This document shows positions 12,914 to 20,293 of a stretch of 22,470 nt of DNA, piece by piece. Under the pieces are notes generated by a model. The model was not told the DNA's origin. It was given only the letters and a program-made list of their open reading frames with translations, and ran no database searches. Position 1 is the first letter of the stretch, and every line of letters starts with the position of its first letter. The DNA comes from a virus. Position numbers and translations under genes: made by a program. The DNA lies in the IMG/VR virus record IMGVR_UViG_3300051397_000010, positions 1 through 22,470 of that record. The stretch is one strand, 5' to 3'.

Positions 12914-13176
12914 GATTCCGTGTGATGAGAACCACGTCGAGATGGAACGACCGCGTTAAGCCCTGTCGGCAGGCGGTTCAAGAAGAGTACATGGAGCGGG
13001 ATCGTAAAGGGCGGATCGTGCAAGATCGGGGGCCTAAGACCGCGTGGTTCATTGATTTGGACACGTTGGACGACCTGTTGGCATTTCGGGATACGTATGG
13101 GGAGATTATTGTGAAGAAGGCTTGGGATGATCCCGACACCTACGAATTGGAAATCTATGACGACCACCGGGAATAG
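12910..13176 (+). CDS. Small acidic protein, unknown
   Basis: 88 residues from the GTG at 12910, which overlaps the stop of the methylase remnant (GTGA) and follows GGGGGGAGAGGGC. A GTG start fits better than the in-frame ATG at 12841, which would lie inside the remnant. The second half is acidic and strand/helix-like: TAWFIDLDTLDDLLAFRDTY, then EIIVKKAWDDPDTYELEIYD. No family recognised. It may be an accessory gene. Confidence 0.55.
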   Translation: MRFRVMRTTSRWNDRVKPCRQAVQEEYMERDRKGRIVQDRGPKTAWFIDLDTLDDLLAFRDTYGEIIVKKAWDDPDTYELEIYDDHRE

Positions 13177-13225
13177 GACGATTTTGGTGTCGAACAGTGG
13201 TTCACCGAGGACGGGGGGATACAGG

Positions 13226-13918
13226 ATGAATGAGAAGCTGACACCGCTGACTGAGGTGGATAGCTTACGGCAGGCCATGGAGCAGTTGATGCGGCGTCCC
13301 GTCCCGTGCACCTGGGGCACGCTCGCGGACCTGGCGGCCCAGATAGACCAGGCTGCGTTCCCATCGTCCGACTTGGAGCGGATGCTGCAACGCGATCTGC
13401 GGGTCTACGCCATTCCGACCGCTGAGGCGATCACGGCGTTGGAAAGTTGGCTGCGGTGGCGCGGATTTCGGCGAGTGTTGGAGGTGGGCGCGGGTCGCGG
13501 TTTCTTGGCGGCGTGGCTCCAATCTGCTTGGCCGGAGGGGCAGGTGGTGGCCCAGGATGACGGGAGTTGGAAGATCGCCCCATGGCATCCTGTGGTGACG
13601 ATGCCGTTAGAGGAGGCCCTACACACGGTCGCCCCGGACGGTGTCATCAGCAGTTGGATGCCCTACGGTGTGGACTGGACCCCGGTGTTTCGGGCGACGC
13701 CGTCTGTGCGGGGGTATCTGCTCATTGGGGAAGGACCGGGCGGGGCCGTGGGCACGGATGAGGCGTGGGCCACGGTGGACGGCTGGCAGGAAACGCCGTT
13801 GTGGGACGTGGCCGATCGGATCTGGTCGTCCACCGATTGGGTGTGGCGTGATGGGCAATGTCTGCGCCATGCGGTCGTCACCGCGTGGGAGCGTGAATTC
13901 GCCGACTTGTGGGCGTGA
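13226..13918 (+). CDS. Class I SAM-dependent methyltransferase-like protein
   Basis: 230 residues from the ATG at 13226, with GGGGGGATACAGG upstream. After a helical N-terminal part (about 1-75), residues about 80-100 read RRVLEVGAGRGFLAAWLQSA, a clear motif I of the Rossmann methyltransferase fold, followed by VVAQDDGSW, DGVISSWMPYG and YLLIGEGPGGAVG as later strands. There is no NPPY/DPPY or PCQ motif, so DNA base methylation is not indicated; protein, RNA or small-molecule methylation is open. The C-terminus coincides with a 22-bp-period duplication that probably moved the stop codon. Confidence 0.7.
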   Translation: MNEKLTPLTEVDSLRQAMEQLMRRPVPCTWGTLADLAAQIDQAAFPSSDLERMLQRDLRVYAIPTAEAITALESWLRWRGFRRVLEVGAGRGFLAAWLQSAWPEGQVVAQDDGSWKIAPWHPVVTMPLEEALHTVAPDGVISSWMPYGVDWTPVFRATPSVRGYLLIGEGPGGAVGTDEAWATVDGWQETPLWDVADRIWSSTDWVWRDGQCLRHAVVTAWEREFADLWA

Positions 13919-13928
13919 ATTCGCCGAC
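13891..13928. repeat. 16-bp direct repeat across the methyltransferase stop codon
   Basis: GCGTGAATTCGCCGAC occurs at 13891-13906 and 13913-13928, period 22 bp. The first copy is read as EREFAD near the C-terminus; the second contains the stop TGA. Because 22 is not a multiple of three, the duplication changed the frame at the end of the protein. Confidence 0.85.
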
Positions 13929-13973
13929 ATGCTCGGGTGACAGATTCTGTCTCGACCGTAGGAGGTGTTCCGC

Positions 13974-14276
13974 TTGTCATCATCAGGCAGTATATCGCAA
14001 CCCAAAACAACGTCTCGAAAGTGGAAACTACGGACAGGCCCAAACGTGATGTCCGTCTTGTTACCATTCAATATCGCCTTACTAGTCGTCAGCGGTGCTC
14101 TCGCCATTCTTTCACCGACGAGATCTTTTGGTGAATGCTTGGTGGGTCTAGATGTTGTCGTGTTCTTTGGGGCCTACGGATACTTCATGCTACGCGAGCC
14201 GGATCGCTTGCAAAGCGAAGATTACCGCATCGAGCAGAAACGCTTAGATCTTCAGATCCCTGAAGGGAGGCAATAA
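13974..14276 (+). CDS. Small membrane protein with two helices, holin-like size
   Basis: 100 residues from the TTG at 13974, chosen because AGGAGG lies eight bases upstream. A basic, Ser-rich N-terminus is followed by two hydrophobic segments (VLLPFNIALLVVSGALAILS and LVGLDVVVFFGAYGYFML) and a charged C-terminal tail (REPDRLQSEDYRIEQKRLDL). This topology suits a class II holin or an accessory membrane protein. Codon use is less GC-rich than its neighbours. Confidence 0.6.
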   Translation: MSSSGSISQPKTTSRKWKLRTGPNVMSVLLPFNIALLVVSGALAILSPTRSFGECLVGLDVVVFFGAYGYFMLREPDRLQSEDYRIEQKRLDLQIPEGRQ

Positions 14277-14278
14277 CT

Positions 14279-14527
14279 ATGGGTCACCAAATGAAGGACC
14301 TGCTCTTACGCCAGGGCCCGCAGATTAATGTAGAAGTCCTCGCACAATCAATGGCGCTCAGTGAGGCTTTGCGGCACAATGGGCTTCTGCGTCGAACCTA
14401 CTCCCTGCAACGCCCGGACCGTATCCATCGGGTCCATCCACTCGACGAATCGTCCTCTGTGCGGCGTCATCGTCGATGGGCAGAACGGGAGGCGATGTGC
14501 GGATGGAAGAACCGCGTGACCAATTAA
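14279..14527 (+). CDS. Small protein, unknown
   Basis: 82 residues, ATG at 14279 behind GAAGGGAGGC, two bases after the membrane protein stop. N-terminal half is helical (MKDLLLRQGPQINVEVLAQS, then MALSEALRHNGLLRR); C-terminal half is basic. It overlaps the start of the next gene by 25 bases. No family recognised. Confidence 0.5.
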   Translation: MGHQMKDLLLRQGPQINVEVLAQSMALSEALRHNGLLRRTYSLQRPDRIHRVHPLDESSSVRRHRRWAEREAMCGWKNRVTN

Positions 14528-14781
14528 CCTGGTGGGGAGTACCCCCCGGTCCTGCCCGGCCGGTTCGGTGGAATGCCCGGGCGACGGACCCGAATCCGCT
14601 GGTGGCGATCTATGGTCCCGGTCCGGTGGGGGCCCGGTGTGGTACGTGTGCCCACCTAGTGCGCTGGCATTATGGCCGAACATACCGCAAGTGTCGGATA
14701 CGGGGCCTCACCCACGGCGAGGCGACGGACCATTTCGCCACATGGCCGGCGTGTGGGCGGTATGTTGCGGGGGAAGTGTGA
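14503..14781 (+). CDS. Zinc-binding phage protein with CxxC-C-C pattern, unknown
   Basis: 92 residues from the ATG at 14503 (GGGAGGCGATGTGCGG upstream; an earlier ATG at 14476 is possible). The C-terminal half is CGTCAHLVRWHYGRTYRKC, then a basic loop with THGEATDHFATWPACGRY. Four Cys and nearby His suggest one zinc site. Proteins with the same C-terminal pattern (KC, H, WPACG) occur in phage genomes as small unknowns. It is the last plus-strand gene and meets the minus-strand operon 11 bases further on, with no terminator between. Confidence 0.65.
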   Translation: MEEPRDQLTWWGVPPGPARPVRWNARATDPNPLVAIYGPGPVGARCGTCAHLVRWHYGRTYRKCRIRGLTHGEATDHFATWPACGRYVAGEV

Positions 14782-14792
14782 CGGATCAGACG

Positions 14793-15197
14793 TTAAGTCG
14801 GATTAGACGCGGGAGTGGTCGGCACCTGAAACGACCACACCCCAGCGGGGCCATTCCAGATGAGGACGCCGCGGTCGAGCAGATCATCTCCCGCGAGGCC
14901 GTCGGCCCCTGCGCCGGACGGCAGGGCGAGGCCCACGACCGGCAAGGCGGGCACCGTGCCGCCCGGTCCCAGGTCGAGCGTGACGGTGGCTCGGGGCACC
15001 GTGGCGGGAACGCCGGTCACACCCTGCACCCGCCAATAGCCCTGGGGCGCGATGCCGCAGGCGTGCAGGATAGTGGGGTCGATCACCGTGATGACCGCGC
15101 CCGTGTCGATCCGCAGAGTGACCCGCCGGGACCGCTGGGGCGCGGCGGGATTGCGGACCAGGGCAGGCAGCAGCAGCCGCGTGTGATAGCTAGGCAT
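14793..15197 (-). CDS. Second retropepsin-like protein
   Basis: 134 residues from the ATG at 15197, overlapping the upstream gene by 8 bases. RVTLRIDTGAVITVID carries the catalytic-type DTGA (Asp31), GVTG sits at 59-62, and GLAGDDLLDRG at about 100-110 matches the C-terminal G-(D/N)-x-L-x-D element of aspartic proteases. It shares this layout with the protein at 568-1104 but little else, and it lacks that protein's N-terminal extension and Pro-rich linker. It is the last gene of the minus operon. Either protein could be a maturation protease or a binding-only relative. Confidence 0.6.
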   Translation of the reverse strand: MPSYHTRLLLPALVRNPAAPQRSRRVTLRIDTGAVITVIDPTILHACGIAPQGYWRVQGVTGVPATVPRATVTLDLGPGGTVPALPVVGLALPSGAGADGLAGDDLLDRGVLIWNGPAGVWSFQVPTTPASNPT

Positions 15198-15480
15198 TGT
15201 GCTGCACCCACTCTCGCGCGGCCCATAGCAGATCCGGATCGGTCGTGGCCATGACCTCGCGCATGACCTGTTCGCTGTCACGGCGGCCCGCCACAACTTC
15301 CGCGCGCAGATCACAGTACTGCTGCTCGGCGGGACCAATCGCACACAGGGCCGTCAGGAGCTGGACACACGCCGGACACGGAGGCGCGGGGGTCGTCGTC
15401 TGCCGAGCCTGATAGCGTTCGGCCCAACGCAAAGCCGCCGCTCGAACCGGCGGCGGCAACTGCTCCCAAGCGTCGGCCAT
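15190..15480 (-). CDS. Small protein with CxxC, unknown
   Basis: 96 residues, ATG at 15480 overlapping the upstream stop (TAATG). Mostly helical: WEQLPPPVRAAALRWAERYQ, a CPAC pair with a further Cys (LLTALC), then DLRAEVVAGRRDSEQVMREV and LLWAAREWVQ. No family recognised. Confidence 0.6.
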   Translation of the reverse strand: MADAWEQLPPPVRAAALRWAERYQARQTTTPAPPCPACVQLLTALCAIGPAEQQYCDLRAEVVAGRRDSEQVMREVMATTDPDLLWAAREWVQHNA

Positions 15481-15755
15481 TACCGCACGCCGCGGGTCAT
15501 CCGGGCGGTGTAGTCCTGGAGCCACTTCTGGCCCTTGCCCTGCACGCCTCGGGCATAATTTTGCTGGCCCGCCTGCACGCCAATCTGCCAGGCCTGATCG
15601 GGGCAGCCGGGCACAGCCTGGCCCAGGAATTCACTAATTCCCTTGCAATACGAGCCATTGGCAACGGCTTGCTGCACGCCCGCGACATAATCTTGGGGCA
15701 TGACACTCTGGGCTTTCATATTGTATTTTTCGACTGCGCTGACCGCATTGGCCAT
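15480..15755 (-). CDS. Small repeat-like protein (Y-x-x-GV motif), unknown
   Basis: 91 residues, ATG at 15755 behind AGGAGGG. It shows a loose internal repeat, Y-x-x-GV: YVAGVQQAV, WQIGVQAG, YARGVQGKGQKW. Two Cys (SYCKG, PGCPD) may pair. The regular helical pattern and small size suit a minor structural protein, but function is unknown. Confidence 0.6.
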   Translation of the reverse strand: MANAVSAVEKYNMKAQSVMPQDYVAGVQQAVANGSYCKGISEFLGQAVPGCPDQAWQIGVQAGQQNYARGVQGKGQKWLQDYTARMTRGVR

Positions 15756-15806
15756 CGGACATCCCTCCTAGAGGCATCATACCAGTGACGGGGTCGAATA
15801 TCGGGT

Positions 15807-16223
15807 TCAGGCAAATTCCGTGCGGAATCCCAGACTCTCTAACAGGCTCTGCGCCCCCAGCCATGTATCAATGCCGTAACCGATGAAGTCACAACCGGGG
15901 GTGGTGCCCGCGGTCGGGGCCTGTTGCCAGCAGACCGTGACGAGGCCGCGATCAAACTCGACCGTGCCCAGGTTCTGCCCTGTGGGGCCGAGAATGCGCG
16001 CTGTCTCCCGATGGACGGTCGGTGCGGCCCGGGCGAGAGTATCCGTCACGCCCAGCGCGGCGTCCACCTTGTGCTCATATGTGCTCCCGACTTCCGTCAC
16101 GCAAGCCTGCTGGCCCGGAGTCAGCTGAGTCCAGGGGGCGGCCTTGTCGGTCGCGGGCAGGCACATGGCCCGTCCGTAGTCCACGGCGGGCCCGCTGAGC
16201 GTCGTATTCGGATTGGGGGTCAT
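15807..16223 (-). CDS. Unknown protein of the late operon
   Basis: 138 residues, ATG at 16223 with an AAGGAGGAA site. N-terminus PNPNTTLSGPAVDYGRAMCL, middle helical, then HRETARILGPTGQNLGTVEF and LVTVCWQQAP as beta strands, and a hydrophobic end DTWLGAQSLLESLGF. Three Cys. Its first 49 codons overlap the tail of the upstream gene in another frame. No family recognised. Confidence 0.6.
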   Translation of the reverse strand: MTPNPNTTLSGPAVDYGRAMCLPATDKAAPWTQLTPGQQACVTEVGSTYEHKVDAALGVTDTLARAAPTVHRETARILGPTGQNLGTVEFDRGLVTVCWQQAPTAGTTPGCDFIGYGIDTWLGAQSLLESLGFRTEFA

Positions 16224-16746
16224 CAGGGATTCCTCCTTCCAGGAATGGGGGTTGGGCCTCGTTACGCATATAGGCTAATGGGGCGTCCCCGAGGTGATAG
16301 GTGGTGGGGTGAAAGCGTGTAGCCTGCCAGGACAGCCAGCCATAGGTCCGCAGTTCGCGGCAGGCGTGCCACACATGCTGCCAGGAAGACCCGGTCCACT
16401 GAGCCACGGTGCGGAGCGGGACCTGCACGGTCCCGGCGTCATCACAGCGGAGGGCGAGGGCGGCGCCCACCACTCGGGCTGTCGCGTGCAGCCGGTCATC
16501 CGCCAGCAGCGCTTGGATCCGATGCAGCCGACGCTGGCCCCCCCAGGGGCCGGGGCGATGCACGAGCCGTCCGTCTGCCGTGAGGTCCAGCACGTCCCAG
16601 GTGCCATCCGCTCGCCGCCGGAGGTGCGTCGTGCAGGCGGGGCACCACCAGGTCCGTGGGGTGCCTCGCGTGGTGTCCTGGGTATCCCGCAGGAGTTGCA
16701 TCTGGACCCCGCAATCGGGACACGGCGGATAGGTGGTCGCGATCAT
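16075..16746 (-). CDS. Zinc-ribbon plus winged-helix-like protein
   Basis: 223 residues, ATG at 16746 overlapping the preceding stop by four bases. Residues 9-43 hold CPDC and CPAC, a zinc ribbon. Residues about 80-165 read as a winged helix: LLADDRLHATARVVGAALAL, then VPLRTVAQWTGSSWQHVWHA, then ELRTYGWLSWQATRF. This fits a DNA-binding regulator or replication-type protein; in a late operon it may regulate late genes. The last 49 codons (low-complexity, charged) overlap the next gene, an unusually long overlap. The real end of the functional protein may be near residue 175. Confidence 0.6.
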   Translation of the reverse strand: MIATTYPPCPDCGVQMQLLRDTQDTTRGTPRTWWCPACTTHLRRRADGTWDVLDLTADGRLVHRPGPWGGQRRLHRIQALLADDRLHATARVVGAALALRCDDAGTVQVPLRTVAQWTGSSWQHVWHACRELRTYGWLSWQATRFHPTTYHLGDAPLAYMRNEAQPPFLEGGIPDDPQSEYDAQRARRGLRTGHVPARDRQGRPLDSADSGPAGLRDGSREHI

Positions 16747-17039
16747 GCGTCGTCGAAGGGTGGGAACAGCGGGGTCACGTCGGGTATGGAGCGCTGCCAG
16801 GCATCCGCTGCCCGCTGGTATTCTGCGCCGCTGATGGCGAGGGCCGTGGCCGGGTCGAGCGTGCAGCGCCGGAACAGGGTGCCGACCGCGAGGTGACAGC
16901 GGATGAGCTGACGCCAGGCATCTTCCTCTCCCTGCGTGATCCGGAGCCATTCCACCGTCTGGGCAATCTGATCCACCGCGGCGACCAGGGCCGGGTCCAG
17001 CGGCCCCACCACGGGCCAGGGGGCACGCGGCTCACTCAT
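16743..17039 (-). CDS. Small helical protein, unknown
   Basis: 98 residues, ATG at 17039 overlapping the upstream stop by four bases and its own stop overlapping the next ATG. Predicted helices: PALVAAVDQIAQTVEWLRIT, EDAWRQLIRCHLAVGTLFRR, ALAISGAEYQRAADAWQRS. No motif recognised; probable assembly chaperone or structural component by context only. Confidence 0.6.
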   Translation of the reverse strand: MSEPRAPWPVVGPLDPALVAAVDQIAQTVEWLRITQGEEDAWRQLIRCHLAVGTLFRRCTLDPATALAISGAEYQRAADAWQRSIPDVTPLFPPFDDA

Positions 17040-17404
17040 TGCTGTGCCTTGCCGGGGTCGGGATGCGTCAGGGACTGCATCACCTGCTGCATCACGTCAT
17101 CGGCCAACGCGGGGTCGATGTCCCCCATGCGGAGGGCCTGGCCGAAGGAGGATACGAGGTCCGAGTTCGTGAGGCCCGGGATGGTCTTTGTTATCTGGCT
17201 CATCATGTAGCCCGCGGTCATGAGCCACGCGGAGATCTGCCAGGCTAGCATCGGCGCCGATTCCGTCGCGTCCATTTCCAGCAACGCCGCGGCGAGCACC
17301 TGCAGAGCCGGACGAAATCGGGCATCCAGTCCGAGACTGGTGCCCATCTGCGCCATGGTCACATTCACTAACGCCTCCGGGGTGATGCTGGTCTTCTCAG
17401 TCAT
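17036..17404 (-). CDS. Small helical protein, unknown
   Basis: 122 residues, ATG at 17404 overlapping the upstream stop by four bases. Helical with Met-rich stretches (LVNVTMAQMGTSLGLDARFR, then ALQVLAAALLEMDATESA, WLMTAGYMMSQITKTI, DDVMQQVMQSL). Not hydrophobic enough for a clear membrane span. Tight coupling to the 536-residue gene suggests a partner role. Confidence 0.6.
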   Translation of the reverse strand: MTEKTSITPEALVNVTMAQMGTSLGLDARFRPALQVLAAALLEMDATESAPMLAWQISAWLMTAGYMMSQITKTIPGLTNSDLVSSFGQALRMGDIDPALADDVMQQVMQSLTHPDPGKAQQ

Positions 17405-19011
17405 TGACGTGTCACTCCTTTCTCGGGGTTCGTCAGGGTCCGGGGGCAGGCGACTGCCGCCTGCGCCGCGCCGGTGATATCGCCCTGGACGGCCTGGGTC
17501 AAAATCGCTGCCGCCCAGTGGGCGCGGTGACGCATCAAGGGGTCCATGCCCGCGAGATCATGCTGGACATCCTGCGCCAGTTCCCGTGGCGGGATCACCG
17601 CGCCGGTATCCGTCTCGACCGGGAGGCCCGTGGCGAGCAGCGCCAAGAGCACGGCGGCCTTCGCCTCCCGTTCCTCGGGGATGTCCTCATAGGGCGTGCC
17701 GGGGGCCGGATGGTAGATGTCGCAGGACCGATTGTGCAGGAGAGAATGGGCGACCTCTTCCATGGTGGTATTCACGTCCCCTGCGTCCTCACTCCACAAC
17801 TGCGGACCCAACAGGATGGCATTCTCGCGGGGAATGTAGGCCCCCAGCACCTGGCCGGCATATTCGCCGTCCTCGATCACGGTCGGCAGTTCCTCGATCC
17901 GCACCGGCACCCCCCGTGCCGCCTCCAATTTCAGCAAATTCGTAATGGCCTGCTCCGTGGCGGGCGTTGCCCCGAGGAACGGCCGCACATTCGCGTCCGG
18001 GGTCGTCGGGGAGGTCACGTCGGCCAGACTCTCGACCAATTCGTGGGGAATCCGGGTGTCGACATCCTCAAACAGGCGTCGGGCCAGGACACGCGGCGCG
18101 GCATCGCGGCGGGCGGCGGCCAGCTGCTGGTGCAAGGTCTGTGCCTGATCGGCCCAGGTTCGCAGTTGCGCGGGGGTCAGCTGGGCGGCCTGCGTGGCGC
18201 TCACCTGCACGGCCAGCGTATCGGCGGCGGCAGCGGCCTGCACCAGCGTCGTGTTGTCGACAATCCCGCCACTGACCTGTTGGCGGAGCCGCCGCAGGGC
18301 CTTGGACGTTTTGGCGTCCCAGGCGGTCACGTCCAGCCGTTCGGCGCTGGCGAGGGCCTGTTCCGCCGCCAGCCGTCGTCGTTCGACCTCGGGGTGGGTC
18401 ACCGGATCGCCTGAACGGGTAAACCGGGTGGCCTCCTTGAGTCCGGCCGCGGCCTGTGCGAGCAGGACCGCACCGGTGGTCGTATCACCGCTCCACCCGG
18501 CGGCCCAGAGTTCGGCCACCTGGGGCCGGAAGTGATCGATGACCGCCTGTTGATCGGCGGGCCACGTCTTATCGGCGGGCCAGTCATGCTCCAGGAGAAT
18601 GCCCGGTTCTTGCTGGGCGAGCGTCCACCACCGCGTGCAGGTGGCATCGCAGGTTCCCGCCCGCTCGGCGGCGGTGGCGGCCTGTTGCAAGGACCCGGCC
18701 CAGGCGGCGAGGTGTGCCGATGCGCAGTTGAAGCAATCGGTATCATCCGTGGGATGCCCTTCCTCCGATAAGTAGCGGCTCGGAGCCGAAGCCGTGGTGC
18801 GCCGCCGGAGCCACGCGATTTGCGCGTCCAGCACGTCATGTTCCGGGCGTGTGCGAGCGGTGCGGGTGGCGGTCCGCCGCTGCCAAAAATCCGCCCCCCG
18901 ACCACTCATTGCAAACACGGTGCCGACGGCAGCGAAGATCGGACTCTCGGGGGCCAAGGCCCGCACGAGACCCGCCGCGTGATCCCCGACCTCAGTCCAC
19001 GTGGTCGGCAT
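17401..19011 (-). CDS. Large late protein with Cys-rich N-terminal part and IrrE/ImmA-like zincin domain (degenerate motif)
   Basis: 536 residues from the ATG at 19011, inside the last 20 bases of the holin-like gene. Residues about 10-30 are hydrophobic. Near residue 90-130, TDCFNCASAHLAAWAGSLQQ and CDATCTRWW give two Cys pairs, a pattern found in large phage proteins. The middle is long helical. Residues about 350-480 resemble an ImmA/IrrE peptidase domain: MEEVAHSLLHN, then EEREAKAAVLLALLATG, where the family has HExxH and a distal Glu. The first His of HExxH is Glu here, so metal binding would be weakened. Possible virion-associated or host-modifying protein; the peptidase call is moderate. 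Confidence 0.55.
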   Translation of the reverse strand: MPTTWTEVGDHAAGLVRALAPESPIFAAVGTVFAMSGRGADFWQRRTATRTARTRPEHDVLDAQIAWLRRRTTASAPSRYLSEEGHPTDDTDCFNCASAHLAAWAGSLQQAATAAERAGTCDATCTRWWTLAQQEPGILLEHDWPADKTWPADQQAVIDHFRPQVAELWAAGWSGDTTTGAVLLAQAAAGLKEATRFTRSGDPVTHPEVERRRLAAEQALASAERLDVTAWDAKTSKALRRLRQQVSGGIVDNTTLVQAAAAADTLAVQVSATQAAQLTPAQLRTWADQAQTLHQQLAAARRDAAPRVLARRLFEDVDTRIPHELVESLADVTSPTTPDANVRPFLGATPATEQAITNLLKLEAARGVPVRIEELPTVIEDGEYAGQVLGAYIPRENAILLGPQLWSEDAGDVNTTMEEVAHSLLHNRSCDIYHPAPGTPYEDIPEEREAKAAVLLALLATGLPVETDTGAVIPPRELAQDVQHDLAGMDPLMRHRAHWAAAILTQAVQGDITGAAQAAVACPRTLTNPEKGVTRQ

Positions 19012-19264
19012 GGGTCGTCTCCGGCGCGGGGGCAGATCCCATCGCCAGGCGTGCTGCGTTATGCGCATGGACCATGGCGGTGCCACTGATTCCGAGAATG
19101 AGTGCAATGATAATGCCCGCGGCGTCTTCCAAGACGGACACCTGGTGTGCCGACAAGGGGACACCGAAGGCCACGACAATCGCGAGCACCGCGCTCACGA
19201 CGCTCAACCAGAAGCTCTTGCTGTGCAAGTTCGCCGCGCGGGCGGCTTCCTGTGCTGCGGTCAT
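18992..19264 (-). CDS. Holin-like protein with two membrane helices
   Basis: 90 residues, ATG at 19264 overlapping the previous stop by four bases. Hydrophobic segments LSVVSAVLAIVVAFGVPL and DAAGIIIALILGISGTAMVH are joined by a short loop; the C-terminus is short and charged. Size and topology match small phage holins that release the lysin. It lies next to an XhlA-like gene, also consistent with a lysis or membrane module. Confidence 0.65.
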   Translation of the reverse strand: MTAAQEAARAANLHSKSFWLSVVSAVLAIVVAFGVPLSAHQVSVLEDAAGIIIALILGISGTAMVHAHNAARLAMGSAPAPETTHADHVD

Positions 19265-20016
19265 GATGATCCTCCTTCTGTCACCGGACCTGTCGTATCC
19301 GGTGATCCCTCATAGATATTGATACTGCTACGGTTGGCGCCCGCCGCATGAATCTTTTCCTCGCCCCACACCCAGATGCCAAAGCCCACCAGTCCGAGGC
19401 CGCCGCCCAGGATGAGCGCTTTATCGAGGAAACTGAGATTGTCCCACCAACTGGCGACACTGCCCGGTGGCGGAGGCGGGGGTTTGGGGACCACGGTCGG
19501 GACGAGTCCGTGAAACGTAATCTGTTTCCCAACGGTGCCTAACACGGCATCGGCAATCGCGAGGGCGACTAGGATACCGAGAATGACGAGGATCACGATC
19601 AAGATGACCGACTGGCGCTTTATCCACCGCACTGTGACAGTACGGGTATCCGCATCGTAGACGGCCAGCTTGCCGGGACCCCCATCGCTGCGGGGCCAGA
19701 GTTCGATACGCTGGCCCTTCGCGGGGCCTTCCGCGTACCGGAGATGCCCCGCCGCCCATTCGGTATTGAGCCGGTCGGCCACGACTTGCCCGGTGACCCC
19801 GACGACGGGCAGGGTGGGCATCCCACTCATGCTCAGTTCCAGCAGTCCCCCTTCGGGGGTGGCATCGACGGCCTTCGTGAAGGCCGGATTCAGCAGATCC
19901 TCGCCGCGGGTGAGGCTCGTCGTCAGGACCTTGTAGACCTCGGTCCAGCTGATCGGAAAGAGCGGACCCGCCTGCGCTGTCGAGGCGCTGGCAACGACCT
20001 GCAGTTGCGCGGCCAT
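19261..20016 (-). CDS. Membrane protein with soluble N-terminal domain and Pro-rich linker
   Basis: 251 residues, ATG at 20016 overlapping the previous stop (TGATG). Residues 1-130 are soluble and beta-rich (LLELSMSGMPTLPVVGVTGQ, IELWPRSDGG, LAVYDADTRTVTVRW). A first span, SVILIVILVILGILVALAIA, is followed by an outer or inner loop with a PKPPPPPPG linker, then a second span ALILGGGLGLVGFGIWVWG. No family recognised. It sits between two further membrane proteins. Confidence 0.65.
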   Translation of the reverse strand: MAAQLQVVASASTAQAGPLFPISWTEVYKVLTTSLTRGEDLLNPAFTKAVDATPEGGLLELSMSGMPTLPVVGVTGQVVADRLNTEWAAGHLRYAEGPAKGQRIELWPRSDGGPGKLAVYDADTRTVTVRWIKRQSVILIVILVILGILVALAIADAVLGTVGKQITFHGLVPTVVPKPPPPPPGSVASWWDNLSFLDKALILGGGLGLVGFGIWVWGEEKIHAAGANRSSINIYEGSPDTTGPVTEGGSS

Positions 20017-20252
20017 CAGTGGGTCACCGTCCAGACAATGGACCAGAGCAGCGAACCCGCGGCAATGGTGCCCATGACCCAGACCGAGATCATGCGCTGG
20101 GCGCGTCGATCCAGGGTATCCTGTTCGTCCTGTCGGGCCTCCAGGGCCGTGAGGCGCTGGGCCAGTTGGTCGAACTGCTGACGCACATAGCGCACGTCGG
20201 CCTGCAGGCTATCGAGATAGGGTTTCAGCCAGTGTTGGGTGTCCTCCGCCAT
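20016..20252 (-). CDS. XhlA-like coiled-coil membrane protein
   Basis: 78 residues, ATG at 20252 behind GGAGGGGA. A charged coiled coil (LKPYLDSLQADVRYVRQQFD, then QLAQRLTALEARQDEQDTLD) precedes one C-terminal span (MISVWVMGTIAAGSLLWSIV). This is the layout of haemolysin XhlA, which works with holin and lysin in Bacillus prophages. A structural spacer is the alternative. Confidence 0.65.
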   Translation of the reverse strand: MAEDTQHWLKPYLDSLQADVRYVRQQFDQLAQRLTALEARQDEQDTLDRRAQRMISVWVMGTIAAGSLLWSIVWTVTH

Positions 20253-20264
20253 GCCGTCCCCTCC

Positions 20265-20282
20265 TGTGCTAAGCATAGCACA
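20265..20282. terminator. Hairpin between beta-helix and XhlA-like genes
   Basis: TGTGCTA and TAGCACA form a perfect 7-bp stem with a 4-base loop in a 41-base gap on the minus transcript. There is no T-run; partial termination or mRNA processing is possible. The next gene's GGAGGGG follows at once. Confidence 0.4.
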
Positions 20283-20293
20283 TGCCGCGGCCG

